Source: Falsirhodobacter algicola (lineage in GTDB: Bacteria > Pseudomonadota > Alphaproteobacteria > Rhodobacterales > Rhodobacteraceae). Taken from it: a stretch of DNA of 64,000 bases. The stretch lies in assembly GCF_018279165.1 (NCBI RefSeq), contig NZ_CP047289.1:496001-560000 (forward strand), read 5' to 3'. The translations under genes were made by a program, and so were the position numbers. The notes under the pieces are model-generated. The model was not told the origin of the DNA, did not search any database, and saw only the letters and a list, made by a program, of their open reading frames with translations. Each line of letters opens with the position of its first letter. Position 1 is the stretch's first letter. This document shows, in pieces, positions 42,811 to 51,256 of the stretch.

Positions 42811-43752
42811 TCAGGGGGAGTTGCGGCGATCCTTGACCTCGGGGCCTTCGCTCAGCGGCGGGGTGAAGGCGAGGTGATCGCCGAAATGCACGACCCGGCC
42901 GGATTGGGCCATCACGAAATCGCGGCGGAAGGCGTAGGTGCCGCTCTCGGTGCGGATCGCGTTCGGGTGCGCATCCACCCACGCATCGCAAGGCAGCATC
43001 GTCGAGGCGCGGGCCGTCAGGTTCCAGATGCCGTAATGATGCGGCACGATGACCTTGGCCTTCAGGCGGCGGGCGACCTCATCGGCCTGCGCATCGCTCA
43101 GCACATGCTCGGACCCGTCCACGGGCAGCAGCAGCACGTCGATCTCGCCCAAAGCATCCCAGACATGCCGGGGCGCATCGGGGCGGTTGTCGCCCCAGTG
43201 CAGGATCCGCATTCCCGCCGTCTCGATCAGCAAAAGGCAATTGTCATAGGACCGCCAGTTCGTTTCGGGGTCCGTTTCGATGGGCGTCAGGCGGCGGGTC
43301 ATCTCGGCCCAGTCATAGGCGTTGTGGGTGCTGTCGCTGACATGCTTGTCGGCGATGCCGGTGATGCGCACATCGCCGAAGGCATAGGTGCCGATCAACC
43401 GGTCCAGCACCACCGAGGCGCTGACCATATGCACGGCGTCATGATCAAAATGAGCATGCGTCGACAGCACGATGTCCACGCATTCGCGGGGGAAGTCGTA
43501 GTGATACCAGTCCCAGTTGCCGATCGGCAGGTTCCGCCACGGATCGATCATCAGCGTCACCCCGGAAGGCGCGGTGATCCGAAACGCCGAGCCGCCGAAA
43601 TAGGCCAGCTCGAAGGTGCCGCCCGCGTCGCTCTCGGCCTCGGGCAGGGGGATGGCCCCCGACTGCACCGCGATCATGTGGTTGTGGTTTTCCGGCTGTC
43701 GCCAAGCCCACATGCCTTCGTTGATGCGGCTGTCGTTGGGTCGTGTCGTCAT
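42811..43752 (-). CDS. MBL-fold metallohydrolase (UlaG-like)
   Basis: 313 residues. The two-metal site motif THAHFDHDAVH near residue 97, further ligands in HWGDNRPD and VPHHYGIWN, and DPWRNLPIGNWDWYHYDFPRE place it with UlaG/RomA-like hydrolases that open lactones or cleave phosphoester or amide bonds. No signal peptide. It lies between the periplasmic binding protein and the aminotransferase in the liv operon and may hydrolyse the transported compound. Confidence 0.87.
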   Translation of the reverse strand: MTTRPNDSRINEGMWAWRQPENHNHMIAVQSGAIPLPEAESDAGGTFELAYFGGSAFRITAPSGVTLMIDPWRNLPIGNWDWYHYDFPRECVDIVLSTHAHFDHDAVHMVSASVVLDRLIGTYAFGDVRITGIADKHVSDSTHNAYDWAEMTRRLTPIETDPETNWRSYDNCLLLIETAGMRILHWGDNRPDAPRHVWDALGEIDVLLLPVDGSEHVLSDAQADEVARRLKAKVIVPHHYGIWNLTARASTMLPCDAWVDAHPNAIRTESGTYAFRRDFVMAQSGRVVHFGDHLAFTPPLSEGPEVKDRRNSP

Positions 43753-43824
43753 GGGGCTGAACCCTTCCGTTCATGTATCGTGCGGGCGCGTCCGCCATGG
43801 CCGCCGCGCCCGCGTTCGCTCGCC

Positions 43825-45051
43825 TCAGAGGGTGGCGTCGCTCGTGGTGGTCAGGATGATCTCGTCTTCGCCGTCCTTGATCTCGTACAGGGCGAAATCG
43901 CGGCTGCGGAGCATCCCGTTCTCTTGGAAATCGACCGAGGAGCTGGCACCGTCGTAGTTCATCTCGGTCCCGGCCTCGATCAGCGCCTTGCCTTCGGCGA
44001 AGGTCGTCACCCGCTCGCCCGGGCCATTGGCGATCCGGCGGATCGCGTCGGCCACGGCAAGGGAGTCGGTGCTCTTGGCCGCTTCCATGCCCAGAAGGCA
44101 CAGGTTCATCTCGTCATAGGCCATGCAGCCGAACGAGTTCTGCACCTGCCCGGTCGGTTCGATCCCGACGAGGCGCAGATAGGTCTCGTAGCTGTCCTTG
44201 CCGATCGGCGGCACCGGAGAGCCGTGCAGGATACCGTCGGCCGCACCGCCCACCGCATCCTTGAAGGCCGGGCCCACGGCGAAGGACAGGGTGATGATCT
44301 GCCCGGTATAGCCGCCGCGGATCAGCTCGCGGTACACCGGCACGAAATCGGTGACATAGCCGGCGACGAAGATCGCGGGCGGGTTCATACGGATCAGATG
44401 CTCCGCCTCGGCGCGGTAGGAGGCCTGACCGGGGTTGTAGTAGAACGGCTCCCCCACGATCGAACCGCCCAGCTTCTGCATGGAGGTCGCGAAGGATTCC
44501 CCCATGGAGGCTGCGAAATCGTTCTTGGGCCCGGCGAAGGCGACCTCGGTGAAACCGCGCTGCACCGCAAGGTCCGCCAGCGCCACGGCCCATGCCTTGT
44601 TCAGCGGCTGAAGGTTGAAGATCAGCCCCTTGGTGTCGCCATCCGGCAGATAGTCCGACGAGCCGGAGAAGACCTGAAGGACATTCGCCTCTTGGCACAG
44701 CGGCATGATCCCGAGCGACACCGACGAGGCCCATGTCCCGAGGATGGCCGACACCTTATCGGCGTCGATCAGTTTGCGGGCGGCGCGCACGGCGGCTTCG
44801 GGGTTGGTTTCGCTGTCTTCGGAGATCAGGCGAACCTCGCGGCCCATGACGCCGCCTTGGCTGTTGACGGCGGCGACGACGGCGCGGTGCGCATCGCTCT
44901 TTTCGGGGCCGTAGGGGCCACCGCCGCCGGTCAGCGGGGTCATGCTGCCGATCAGGATCGGCGCGGATTGGGCAAGGCCGGTGCGCAGGAAGGCCGGGGA
45001 TGCAAGCGTGACGGCCGCCGAGGAAACGAACAGTCTGCGGGAGAGTCTCAT
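43825..45051 (-). CDS. livK: Branched-chain-amino-acid-type ABC transporter substrate-binding protein
   Basis: 408-residue periplasmic binding protein of the LivJ/K (Peripla_BP_6) family. The N-terminus MRLSRRLFVSSAAVTLASPAFLRTGLA is a twin-arginine-like signal. ILIGSMTPLTGGGGPYG, NSQGGVMGREVRLISEDSE and YLPDGDTKGLIFNLQPLN are family segments. Start: ATG 45051 with AAGGA six bases upstream. It lies 104 bases after livM, so an internal promoter is possible. The ligand is unknown; neighbours suggest something other than plain leucine or valine. Confidence 0.9.
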   Translation of the reverse strand: MRLSRRLFVSSAAVTLASPAFLRTGLAQSAPILIGSMTPLTGGGGPYGPEKSDAHRAVVAAVNSQGGVMGREVRLISEDSETNPEAAVRAARKLIDADKVSAILGTWASSVSLGIMPLCQEANVLQVFSGSSDYLPDGDTKGLIFNLQPLNKAWAVALADLAVQRGFTEVAFAGPKNDFAASMGESFATSMQKLGGSIVGEPFYYNPGQASYRAEAEHLIRMNPPAIFVAGYVTDFVPVYRELIRGGYTGQIITLSFAVGPAFKDAVGGAADGILHGSPVPPIGKDSYETYLRLVGIEPTGQVQNSFGCMAYDEMNLCLLGMEAAKSTDSLAVADAIRRIANGPGERVTTFAEGKALIEAGTEMNYDGASSSVDFQENGMLRSRDFALYEIKDGEDEIILTTTSDATL

Positions 45052-45155
45052 GTCATTATCCTTCTGTTGGGTCGGGGATGCGCAGCCGCTTGGCACGCGC
45101 GTCGGTCGGGGGCGTTCCGGCTTCTGCGGCCGGATGCGCCGGTGGTGGGGGTGCG

Positions 45156-46061
45156 TCAGGCGGCCTGCCGGGGGCGCCGCGTGCGTTCGGGCAGCAAGCC
45201 TTCGGGGCGGAAGCGGACGACCGCGATCAGCAGGGTTCCAATGATGATGAAGCGCAGCGCCGAGATCTGCGTGGGGGTGAGGAAATCGAGAAGCGGGGCA
45301 AGGAACCGCGTCCCCTCGTAGATGGCGGTCACGACCAGCGCGCCCAGAACCGCGCCCTTCATGTTCCCGGCCCCGCCGACGATCAGCGACATCCAGACGA
45401 GGACGGCGATCTGCGTGGTGAAGTTGTCGGGGGTGATGGTCTGCACGTAATGGGCATAGAGCGAGCCTGCGAGCGCCATGACCGCGCTGCCCAGCATGAA
45501 GGCCTGCACCCGGTAGGCGAGGACGTTCTTGCCGAGCGTGGCAGGCACGAGGTCATCCTCGCGGATGGAGCGCAGCACGCGTCCGAACGGCGCCCCTGCC
45601 AGCCGGTTCAGCAAAACGAAGGCCAGAACCGCGACCAGCACGAAGACGCCGAGGATGAACCACGCGCTGGCCTCCCGGCCCAAGCCGTCGATGACCGGGC
45701 GCGTCATGATGAGGAACCCGCGCGGGCCCCGCGTCAGCCAGTCCTCGTTGTTGAAGACGAGGCGCATGGTTTCGGCAAAGCCGAGCGTGACGATGGCTAG
45801 GAAATCCCCACTGAGCCGGACCGAGAGCAGGGACACCAGCGCCCCGGCGATGCCGCCGACGGCAAGGGCCGCCGCCATGCCAATCAGGATCGGCTGGCCC
45901 AGCGTCTCGGTGACAATGCCGCTGGTATAGGCGCCGACGCCGTAGAAGCCGACGACCCCGAAATTCATCAGCCCGGTTAGCCCGAACTGGATGTTCAGCG
46001 CCATCGCAAGGATCACATAGACCGCGGCGGTGGTCAGGATGGCAACGAGATAGGCGTCCAT
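45156..46061 (-). CDS. livM: Branched-chain amino acid ABC transporter permease LivM
   Basis: 301-residue membrane permease with about nine helices. ALNIQFGLTGLMNFGVVGFYGVGAYTSG is the LivM signature, and REDDLVPATLGKNVLAYRVQAFMLGSAVMALAGSLYAHY is the EAA-like coupling loop facing the ATPases. Three bases separate it from livH. The C-terminus (RPEGLLPERTRRP) is typical. Forms the translocation pore with LivH. Confidence 0.93.
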   Translation of the reverse strand: MDAYLVAILTTAAVYVILAMALNIQFGLTGLMNFGVVGFYGVGAYTSGIVTETLGQPILIGMAAALAVGGIAGALVSLLSVRLSGDFLAIVTLGFAETMRLVFNNEDWLTRGPRGFLIMTRPVIDGLGREASAWFILGVFVLVAVLAFVLLNRLAGAPFGRVLRSIREDDLVPATLGKNVLAYRVQAFMLGSAVMALAGSLYAHYVQTITPDNFTTQIAVLVWMSLIVGGAGNMKGAVLGALVVTAIYEGTRFLAPLLDFLTPTQISALRFIIIGTLLIAVVRFRPEGLLPERTRRPRQAA

Positions 46062-46064
46062 GGT

Positions 46065-46919
46065 CTATTTCCTTTCCACGATGCGGCCCAACAGGCCCTG
46101 CGGACGTACGAGCAGCACGATCGCGATGACGACGAAGCCGACGGCGCCCTTGTAGGGGGCCGAGAGGAAGGCGACGGTCAGTTCCTCGGCAAGGCCGATG
46201 ATCACCGCCCCAAGAGCCGCCCCAAGGGGGGAGCCGAGGCCGCCGACGATGGCCGCCGCGATGACGGGGATGGCCAGCGCGAGGCTGAGATTCGGCTCGA
46301 TCGCGAGGTCGAGCCCCACGAGCGTTCCGCTGAGGCCGAAGAGCGCGCCCGCCAGCAGGATGCCCGCCGCCTCGATGCGCGGCACGGGCAGCCCGCGGAT
46401 GGAGGCGAGCGAGGGGTTGTCCGCCACCGCCCGCAGCGCCCGGCCCAGCCGGGTGAAGGTCAGAAGGGCGCCCACGGCCAGCGTCGCCACGACGGAGATG
46501 CCGATGACCCACAGCGTTTCGGGCGTGAAGCGCAGCCCGGCGAAGGTGAGCGGCGGAACCAGTGGCAGATCGAAGGCCCGGATCTGGGTGCCGAAGGCGA
46601 AGCGGATCACGTTGTCGAGGATCACCGACAGCGCGATCGACACCAGCAGCAGCGTGCCGCCGCTGCGCCCGCGCAGGGGGGCGAAGACCAACCGGTCGCT
46701 GAGCAGCAGAAGCGCGGCGCCGAACAGAACGGCGAAGATCCCTCCGGTCCAGATCGGCAGGCCGAGCGCGTTCATCCCCCAGGCGGCGAAGGCCCCGGTG
46801 GTCATGAAGGCGCCCACCGCGAAATTGGTGTATCGGAACAGCGTGAAGATCAGCGTGAAGCCGATGGCGGCGGGGGCAAGGATCGCCGCGCTGGCGATGG
46901 CGTTTATCAAAAGCTGCAT
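46065..46919 (-). CDS. livH: Branched-chain amino acid ABC transporter permease LivH
   Basis: 284-residue membrane permease. IGFTLIFTLFRYTNFAVGAFMTTGAF and LRAVADNPSLASIRGLPVPRIEAAGILLAGALFGLSGTLVGLD are LivH blocks, and it ends in VRPQGLLGRIVERK. It begins at the ATG at 46919, overlapping the livF stop by one base. Confidence 0.93.
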   Translation of the reverse strand: MQLLINAIASAAILAPAAIGFTLIFTLFRYTNFAVGAFMTTGAFAAWGMNALGLPIWTGGIFAVLFGAALLLLSDRLVFAPLRGRSGGTLLLVSIALSVILDNVIRFAFGTQIRAFDLPLVPPLTFAGLRFTPETLWVIGISVVATLAVGALLTFTRLGRALRAVADNPSLASIRGLPVPRIEAAGILLAGALFGLSGTLVGLDLAIEPNLSLALAIPVIAAAIVGGLGSPLGAALGAVIIGLAEELTVAFLSAPYKGAVGFVVIAIVLLVRPQGLLGRIVERK

Positions 46920-47629
46920 CAGGCGTGATCTCCGAAGAACAGGGCCCCGAAATCGGGCTCGGCGGCGAGTTCGGACGCGGGGCCGGCGCGGCGCAGACGG
47001 CCATCGACCAGCACCACCGCACGGTCGGCGCGGGCAAGGGCGGCGCGGGCGTTCTGCTCGACGATCAGGATCCCGAGGCCGGCCCGGCGCGTCAGCGTTT
47101 GCAGCACATCCAGCATCTCGCCCACGAGGTTGGGGGAGAGGCCAGCCGTCGGCTCATCGACCAAAAGGATGGTCGGGCGCGACATCAGCGTCATGCCGAG
47201 CGCGGCCATCTGGCGCTGCCCGCCCGACAGGCCCCCGGCCGTCTTGTTCAGATAATTGCGCAGGGTCGGAAGCAGGGCGATCACCTCCTCCTTGCGGGCG
47301 GGGATGTCGTCATAGCCCCATGCGCTCGTCTCGAGGTTCTCCGCCACGGTGAGGGTGCGGAACACGTTGCGATCCTGCGGCATGAAGGCGACGCCGCGGG
47401 TCGCACGCTCGAACGGGGAAAGGGGGATGAGATCCGTGTCGTCCACCGTCAGGTGGCCTTGCGTGACGCGGGCCACGCCTGCGAGGCTTTTGAGCAGCGT
47501 CGATTTCCCGGCCCCGTTCGGGCCGACCAGCGTCACGATCTCGCCGGATGCGACCGAGAGGGTGATGTCGCTCACGATGTTCGCGCCGCCATATCCGGCG
47601 CAGAGGTTCTGAAGGTGCAGCTGGGTCAT
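46919..47629 (-). CDS. livF: Branched-chain amino acid ABC transporter ATP-binding protein LivF
   Basis: 236-residue ATPase. Walker A GPNGAGKS, Q-loop MPQDRNVF, ABC signature LSGGQRQM, Walker B ILLVDEPTAGL, and H-loop region IVEQNARAAL. The C-terminus ends FGDHA with the usual LivF length. Overlaps livG by four bases. Confidence 0.94.
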   Translation of the reverse strand: MTQLHLQNLCAGYGGANIVSDITLSVASGEIVTLVGPNGAGKSTLLKSLAGVARVTQGHLTVDDTDLIPLSPFERATRGVAFMPQDRNVFRTLTVAENLETSAWGYDDIPARKEEVIALLPTLRNYLNKTAGGLSGGQRQMAALGMTLMSRPTILLVDEPTAGLSPNLVGEMLDVLQTLTRRAGLGILIVEQNARAALARADRAVVLVDGRLRRAGPASELAAEPDFGALFFGDHA

Positions 47630-48396
47630 GCGGCCTGCCCCAGATAGGAGTCGATCACCGCCGGATTGCGCGAGACGTGATCGAAGCTGCCTTCGGCCAG
47701 CAGCTCGCCCGCGGCCATGACGACGACGCGGCTGGTCAGGGCGCGGATGAAACCGACATTGTGCTCGATGATGAGGAATGTCTTGCCGAGGTCGCGGTTC
47801 AGCTTCTGCACGATCACGATGATCTCCTCCACGAGGTGGGGGGCGACGCCGGCCGCGATCTCGTCCAACAGGATGGTGTCGGCCCCGGCCATCAGCGCGC
47901 GGGCGAGTTCCAGAAGCTTCTTCTGCCCGCCCGACAGGGTTCCGGCCAGCTTCGCCTCATGCGGGGTGAGGGAGACGAGATCCAGCATCTCGTAGGCGCG
48001 TTCGGTTAGACGCGCCTCGGCCTTGCGGACCGCGCCGGGGCGGAAGAGGGCGCTTGCCATATGCTCGCCCGGATGGTCGGCGGCGGCGAGGAGGACATTC
48101 TCCAGCACCGACATCCGGTCCAGCTCCCGCGAGAGTTGGAAGCTGCGGACGATGCCGCGCCGCGCCAGTTTGTAGGGCGGAAAGCCCGTCACATCGCTGC
48201 CATTGACGCGCAGCTTGCCCCCGTCCGGGCGCAGCACGCCCGAAATCAGATTGAACATGGTCGTCTTGCCGGCACCGTTCGGGCCGATCAGCCCCATGAT
48301 CTGCCCCGTCTCCACCTGAAAAGAGACGTTGTTGACCACCGTGACGCCGCCAAGTTTCTTGGTCAGGCCGTCGACTTCGATACGTACAGGTTTCAT
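47626..48396 (-). CDS. livG: Branched-chain amino acid ABC transporter ATP-binding protein LivG
   Basis: 256-residue ATPase. Walker A GPNGAGKT, signature [15 protein letters not shown], Walker [12 protein letters not shown] and H-loop IIEHNVGFI. In Walker B the common Pro of DEP is Ile (DEIAAG), also seen in other LivG proteins. The start overlaps the TetR stop by four bases, so the regulator and transporter share a transcript. Confidence 0.93.
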   Translation of the reverse strand: MKPVRIEVDGLTKKLGGVTVVNNVSFQVETGQIMGLIGPNGAGKTTMFNLISGVLRPDGGKLRVNGSDVTGFPPYKLARRGIVRSFQLSRELDRMSVLENVLLAAADHPGEHMASALFRPGAVRKAEARLTERAYEMLDLVSLTPHEAKLAGTLSGGQKKLLELARALMAGADTILLDEIAAGVAPHLVEEIIVIVQKLNRDLGKTFLIIEHNVGFIRALTSRVVVMAAGELLAEGSFDHVSRNPAVIDSYLGQAA

Positions 48397-49055
48397 GTCA
48401 CCTCCTTGGCGGCCTTCGGGGCCGTGCCGGAACCGCTGGGGGCGGCCGCGATCCGCTGCTCGATCAGGTCGGTCAGCATGTCGATCACCGCGGCCTCCTT
48501 GGCCTTGTCGGGTTCGATATTGTTCTGAAGCCGCAGCCCCCGCAGCGTGGAGACGGTGAACGTCACCACCACGCGCAGATCCTCTTGGGGCAGGTTCGAT
48601 CCGGACAGCGCCCGGATGCCGAATTCCTCGTAGGCGTGGAAGAGTTCGGTCAGGATCTCGTTCACGGCCGATCCGATGCGGGTCTCGGTCCGGCCCAGCA
48701 CCACGAGATCGAGCATCGTGACGAGCGCGTTCGGCGGGAACACCTCGTTGTACAGCGTCATGACATAGCTGCGGACATCGGCGCGCCCCGAGGCGACATC
48801 CTCTGCCTGACGGATCACGACATCCTTTGCGCGAGCCCAGAAATGGCGGGCGGTGTCGATGATGAGATCATCCCGCGTGGGGTAGTGATGCAGCATCGCC
48901 CCGCGCGAGACGCCGCAATATTCCGCAACGGCCTTGCCGGAAGCTGCCTCGACGCCGACCTCGGCGATGATCTTTTCGGTCGCCGCGCGCAGGCGGGCCC
49001 GCATCGCCGCGCCCTTCAGTTCCCGTCCGTCCTTGATGGTGCTCTCGTCGTTCAT
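48393..49055 (-). CDS. TetR family transcriptional regulator
   Basis: 220 residues. The N-terminal helix-turn-helix includes RLRAATEKIIAEVGVEAASGKAVAEYCGVSRGAMLHHYPTRDDL, the TetR pattern (residues about 20-65). The C-terminal ligand domain has no named match; a Pro/Gly/Ala-rich tail follows. It is the first gene of the minus-strand unit that continues into livGFHMK, and a strong palindrome sits 53 bases upstream of its start, so autoregulation of the whole operon is likely. Confidence 0.92.
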   Translation of the reverse strand: MNDESTIKDGRELKGAAMRARLRAATEKIIAEVGVEAASGKAVAEYCGVSRGAMLHHYPTRDDLIIDTARHFWARAKDVVIRQAEDVASGRADVRSYVMTLYNEVFPPNALVTMLDLVVLGRTETRIGSAVNEILTELFHAYEEFGIRALSGSNLPQEDLRVVVTFTVSTLRGLRLQNNIEPDKAKEAAVIDMLTDLIEQRIAAAPSGSGTAPKAAKEVT

Positions 49056-49107
49056 CGTTCCGTCCGCCTTGTCTTGTGCCCAGTGGGGCGGCGGCGGCGG
49101 GGTGGTT

Positions 49108-49142
49108 CAAACAAAAAACAGTCTGGACTGTTTTTTTGTTTG
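49108..49142. promoter_or_regulatory. Large palindromic operator candidate upstream of the TetR-liv operon
   Basis: The half-site CAAACAAAAAACAGTC is followed by TG and then its near-perfect inverted copy GACTGTTTTTTTGTTTG, which has one extra T. The inner AACAGTC-TG-GACTGTT is exact. The very AT-rich arms stand out against the GC-rich surroundings. It is well placed to bind the adjacent TetR protein. Confidence 0.6.
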
Positions 49143-49222
49143 CGCGATGCAGGCGGTGCGCGGCGATTGGGCAGATTTGGTGGGCAGGGTGGGAAAACTG
49201 GGCGATCTGGATGAGACGAAGA

Positions 49223-49271
49223 TAGCCACCCTCAACCCCGGCCATAGCGCATACCGCCACCGGGGTGGCTA
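49223..49271 (-). other. Inverted repeat downstream of the LysR gene
   Basis: TAGCCACCC (49223-49231) and GGGTGGCTA (49263-49271) form a nine-base-pair stem around a 31-base loop, about 50 bases past the stop of the dpp-lysR unit. There is no T-run, so a terminator role is only possible. Confidence 0.35.
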
Positions 49272-49319
49272 CGGGCGTTGCAAGGTTTGCGGGGGCGAAG
49301 GGGCGACCGCCGAGGCCGG

Positions 49320-50279
49320 TCAGGCTTCCGAGCGGGGTATCGGTCGTGCCGCCAACCCGGCGGTTTCCAGATGATCCAGAAGCGCAGCCTCGACCGGGGT
49401 CATGTGGCGTTCGGCATCGACCAATGAGAACACGTCGATCAGCGGGGCCGGGGCGGGCGCTTGGATCGGGATCTGCCACAGCCGCGCACCATAGCGCAGG
49501 GCATGGCCGCGCGCCATGCAGCCGATGGCGGTGCCATTCTCGATCAATTCCGACAAATCATCCACGCCGGTGGCGGCGGCGATGAAGCGTTCGCCGACCC
49601 CATGGCGAACCCGCCAGAGCGCCAGTGCGGACAAGGCCCCGGCCATGCGGTCCTCCTCATAGCCAACCACGTCCGAGGCGGCCAAAGCCGCAGGGTCCAC
49701 GGGGGATTGCCGGAACAGCGGGTGGCGGGGGCCGCAATAGACGCCGAATTCCTGCGCCTGCAAGGGCTGGGCCCGCAGCCGCAGGATCGCCGGGTCGATC
49801 TGCGTGCAGAATCCGACCGAGGCGACGCGCTGTTGCAGCGCCTGCGATACCTCGTGGCACGAGGACGAGCGGATGGAGAGGGTGACCCTCGGATGTTGCT
49901 GGCGGAACTCCTCGAACACCGGGGTGATGTGGTCCATCTCGAGATGCGACGAGCGATAGATGACAACGTTGCCCGACAGCGACTGCCCCGCATTGACCGT
50001 CAGGTCGTTCAGCCGCACGACGCCGCCATAGATCTCCAGCGCCTCGCGATAGACGAATTCGCCCGCGCGGGTGATGACGAAGTTCTGCCCGCTTCCGCGT
50101 TCGACGAGGCGCAGTTCCAACCGCTCCTCCAGCCGCCGCAGGGCGGCCGAGACCGAGGGTTGCGACACGCTCAACCGTACCGCCGCCGCCGTGATCGACC
50201 GTTCCTGAACGATGACCATATACGTGCGCAGCAGGTTCCAATCGAGTTGGACCGCCAATCGGTCGAGCTGAAAGCTCAT
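49320..50279 (-). CDS. LysR family transcriptional regulator
   Basis: 319 residues. The N-terminal winged helix LLRTYMVIVQERSITAAAVRLSVSQPSVSAALRRLEERL is diagnostic. The substrate domain contains the expected VVIYRSSHLEMDHITPVFEEF start and GVYCGPRHPLF. Start: ATG 50279 (MSFQLDRLAVQLDWN), overlapping the stop of the upstream ATPase gene by four bases. Unusually for LysR, it is the last gene of the dpp operon it probably controls rather than being divergent from it. Confidence 0.92.
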   Translation of the reverse strand: MSFQLDRLAVQLDWNLLRTYMVIVQERSITAAAVRLSVSQPSVSAALRRLEERLELRLVERGSGQNFVITRAGEFVYREALEIYGGVVRLNDLTVNAGQSLSGNVVIYRSSHLEMDHITPVFEEFRQQHPRVTLSIRSSSCHEVSQALQQRVASVGFCTQIDPAILRLRAQPLQAQEFGVYCGPRHPLFRQSPVDPAALAASDVVGYEEDRMAGALSALALWRVRHGVGERFIAAATGVDDLSELIENGTAIGCMARGHALRYGARLWQIPIQAPAPAPLIDVFSLVDAERHMTPVEAALLDHLETAGLAARPIPRSEA

Positions 50280-51256
50280 TCGTCTCGTGCACCTTTCGTC
50301 TGATCCGCGAAGTGGCACCGCGCCTGCCGGTCGGGGCCGAGGGGAACCGGGGCGGGGGGCACGGTATCGCAGGTCCCCTTTTCAGCAATAGGGCAGCGGG
50401 TGTGAAAGGCACAACCCTTCGGGACGTTGGTCGGGCTGGGAATATCCCCGGTCAGGCGGATGCGGTCGGGGCGCTTCACCGCCGAAGGCACCGGCACCGC
50501 CGACAACAGCGCGCGGGTATAGGGGTGGCGGGGATCCTCGAACACCTGCTCCACCGGGCCTTCCTCGACGATCTTTCCCAGATACATGACCGCCACGCGG
50601 TCGCACAGAAAGCGGATCACCGCGAGGTTGTGCGAGATGAACAACTGCGTCAGCGACGGACGCGTCAGCCGCAGATCCTTCAGCACGCCGAGGATCTGCG
50701 CCTGCACCGATACATCGAGCGCCGAGGTCGGTTCGTCCAGCACCAGCAGGTCGGGATCCAGCACCAGCGCGCGGGCGATGCAGACGCGCTGCTTCTGCCC
50801 GCCCGACAATTCATGCGGGAAACGGTCGTGGAATTGCGGCGGCAGACCCATCGAAACCAGCATATCCGACACCTTGGTGTGCAGGGCGGCGCCACGGAGG
50901 TCGGTATTCAGGATCAGCCCTTCGGCCACGGCGCGGCGGATCGTCATGCGGGGGTTCAGCGACGAATGCGGGTCCTGAAAGATGATCTGCGCCTTCCGCC
51001 GCAGGGTCTTCATACCCCTCTGGCTGAGCTTGCGCACATCCACGTCGCCGATCCTGATCTCGCCCGAGGTCGCCGGGACCAGCCGCAGCAGGGTCTTGCC
51101 GACCGTCGTCTTGCCCGAGCCGCTTTCGCCCACCAGCCCGACGGTTTCGCCCGGCTTCAGGGTCAGCGACACGCCGTCCACCGCGCGGACCACATGGCCG
51201 GCGGGGGTCGGGAAATGCACGTCGAGGTCGCGAATGCTCAACATGTCAGTGCTCAT
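50276..51256 (-). CDS. dppF: Dipeptide/oligopeptide ABC transporter ATP-binding protein DppF
   Basis: 326-residue ATPase. Walker A GESGSGKTT, Q-loop FQDPHSSLNPRMTIRRAVAEGL, signature LSGGQKQRVCIARAL, Walker B LLVLDEPTSALD, and the C-terminal oligopeptide-family domain with cysteines in GCAFHTRCPIAEKGTCDTVPP, which in some members hold an iron-sulfur cluster. Overlaps dppD by eleven bases. Confidence 0.92.
   Translation of the reverse strand: MSTDMLSIRDLDVHFPTPAGHVVRAVDGVSLTLKPGETVGLVGESGSGKTTVGKTLLRLVPATSGEIRIGDVDVRKLSQRGMKTLRRKAQIIFQDPHSSLNPRMTIRRAVAEGLILNTDLRGAALHTKVSDMLVSMGLPPQFHDRFPHELSGGQKQRVCIARALVLDPDLLVLDEPTSALDVSVQAQILGVLKDLRLTRPSLTQLFISHNLAVIRFLCDRVAVMYLGKIVEEGPVEQVFEDPRHPYTRALLSAVPVPSAVKRPDRIRLTGDIPSPTNVPKGCAFHTRCPIAEKGTCDTVPPAPVPLGPDRQARCHFADQTKGARDE

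Noticed and set aside
42091-45321. A 1076-codon open frame on the plus strand across the aminotransferase, MBL and livK genes
   Set aside because: It is antisense to three genes with clear domains. Its translation is rich in Arg, His, Gly and Asp without any domain, the usual shadow in high-GC DNA.
46919-47629. liv and dpp loci as one combined transporter island
   Set aside because: They are separated by a TetR operator region and a LysR terminal gene and have their own complete component sets, so they are treated as two independent systems.
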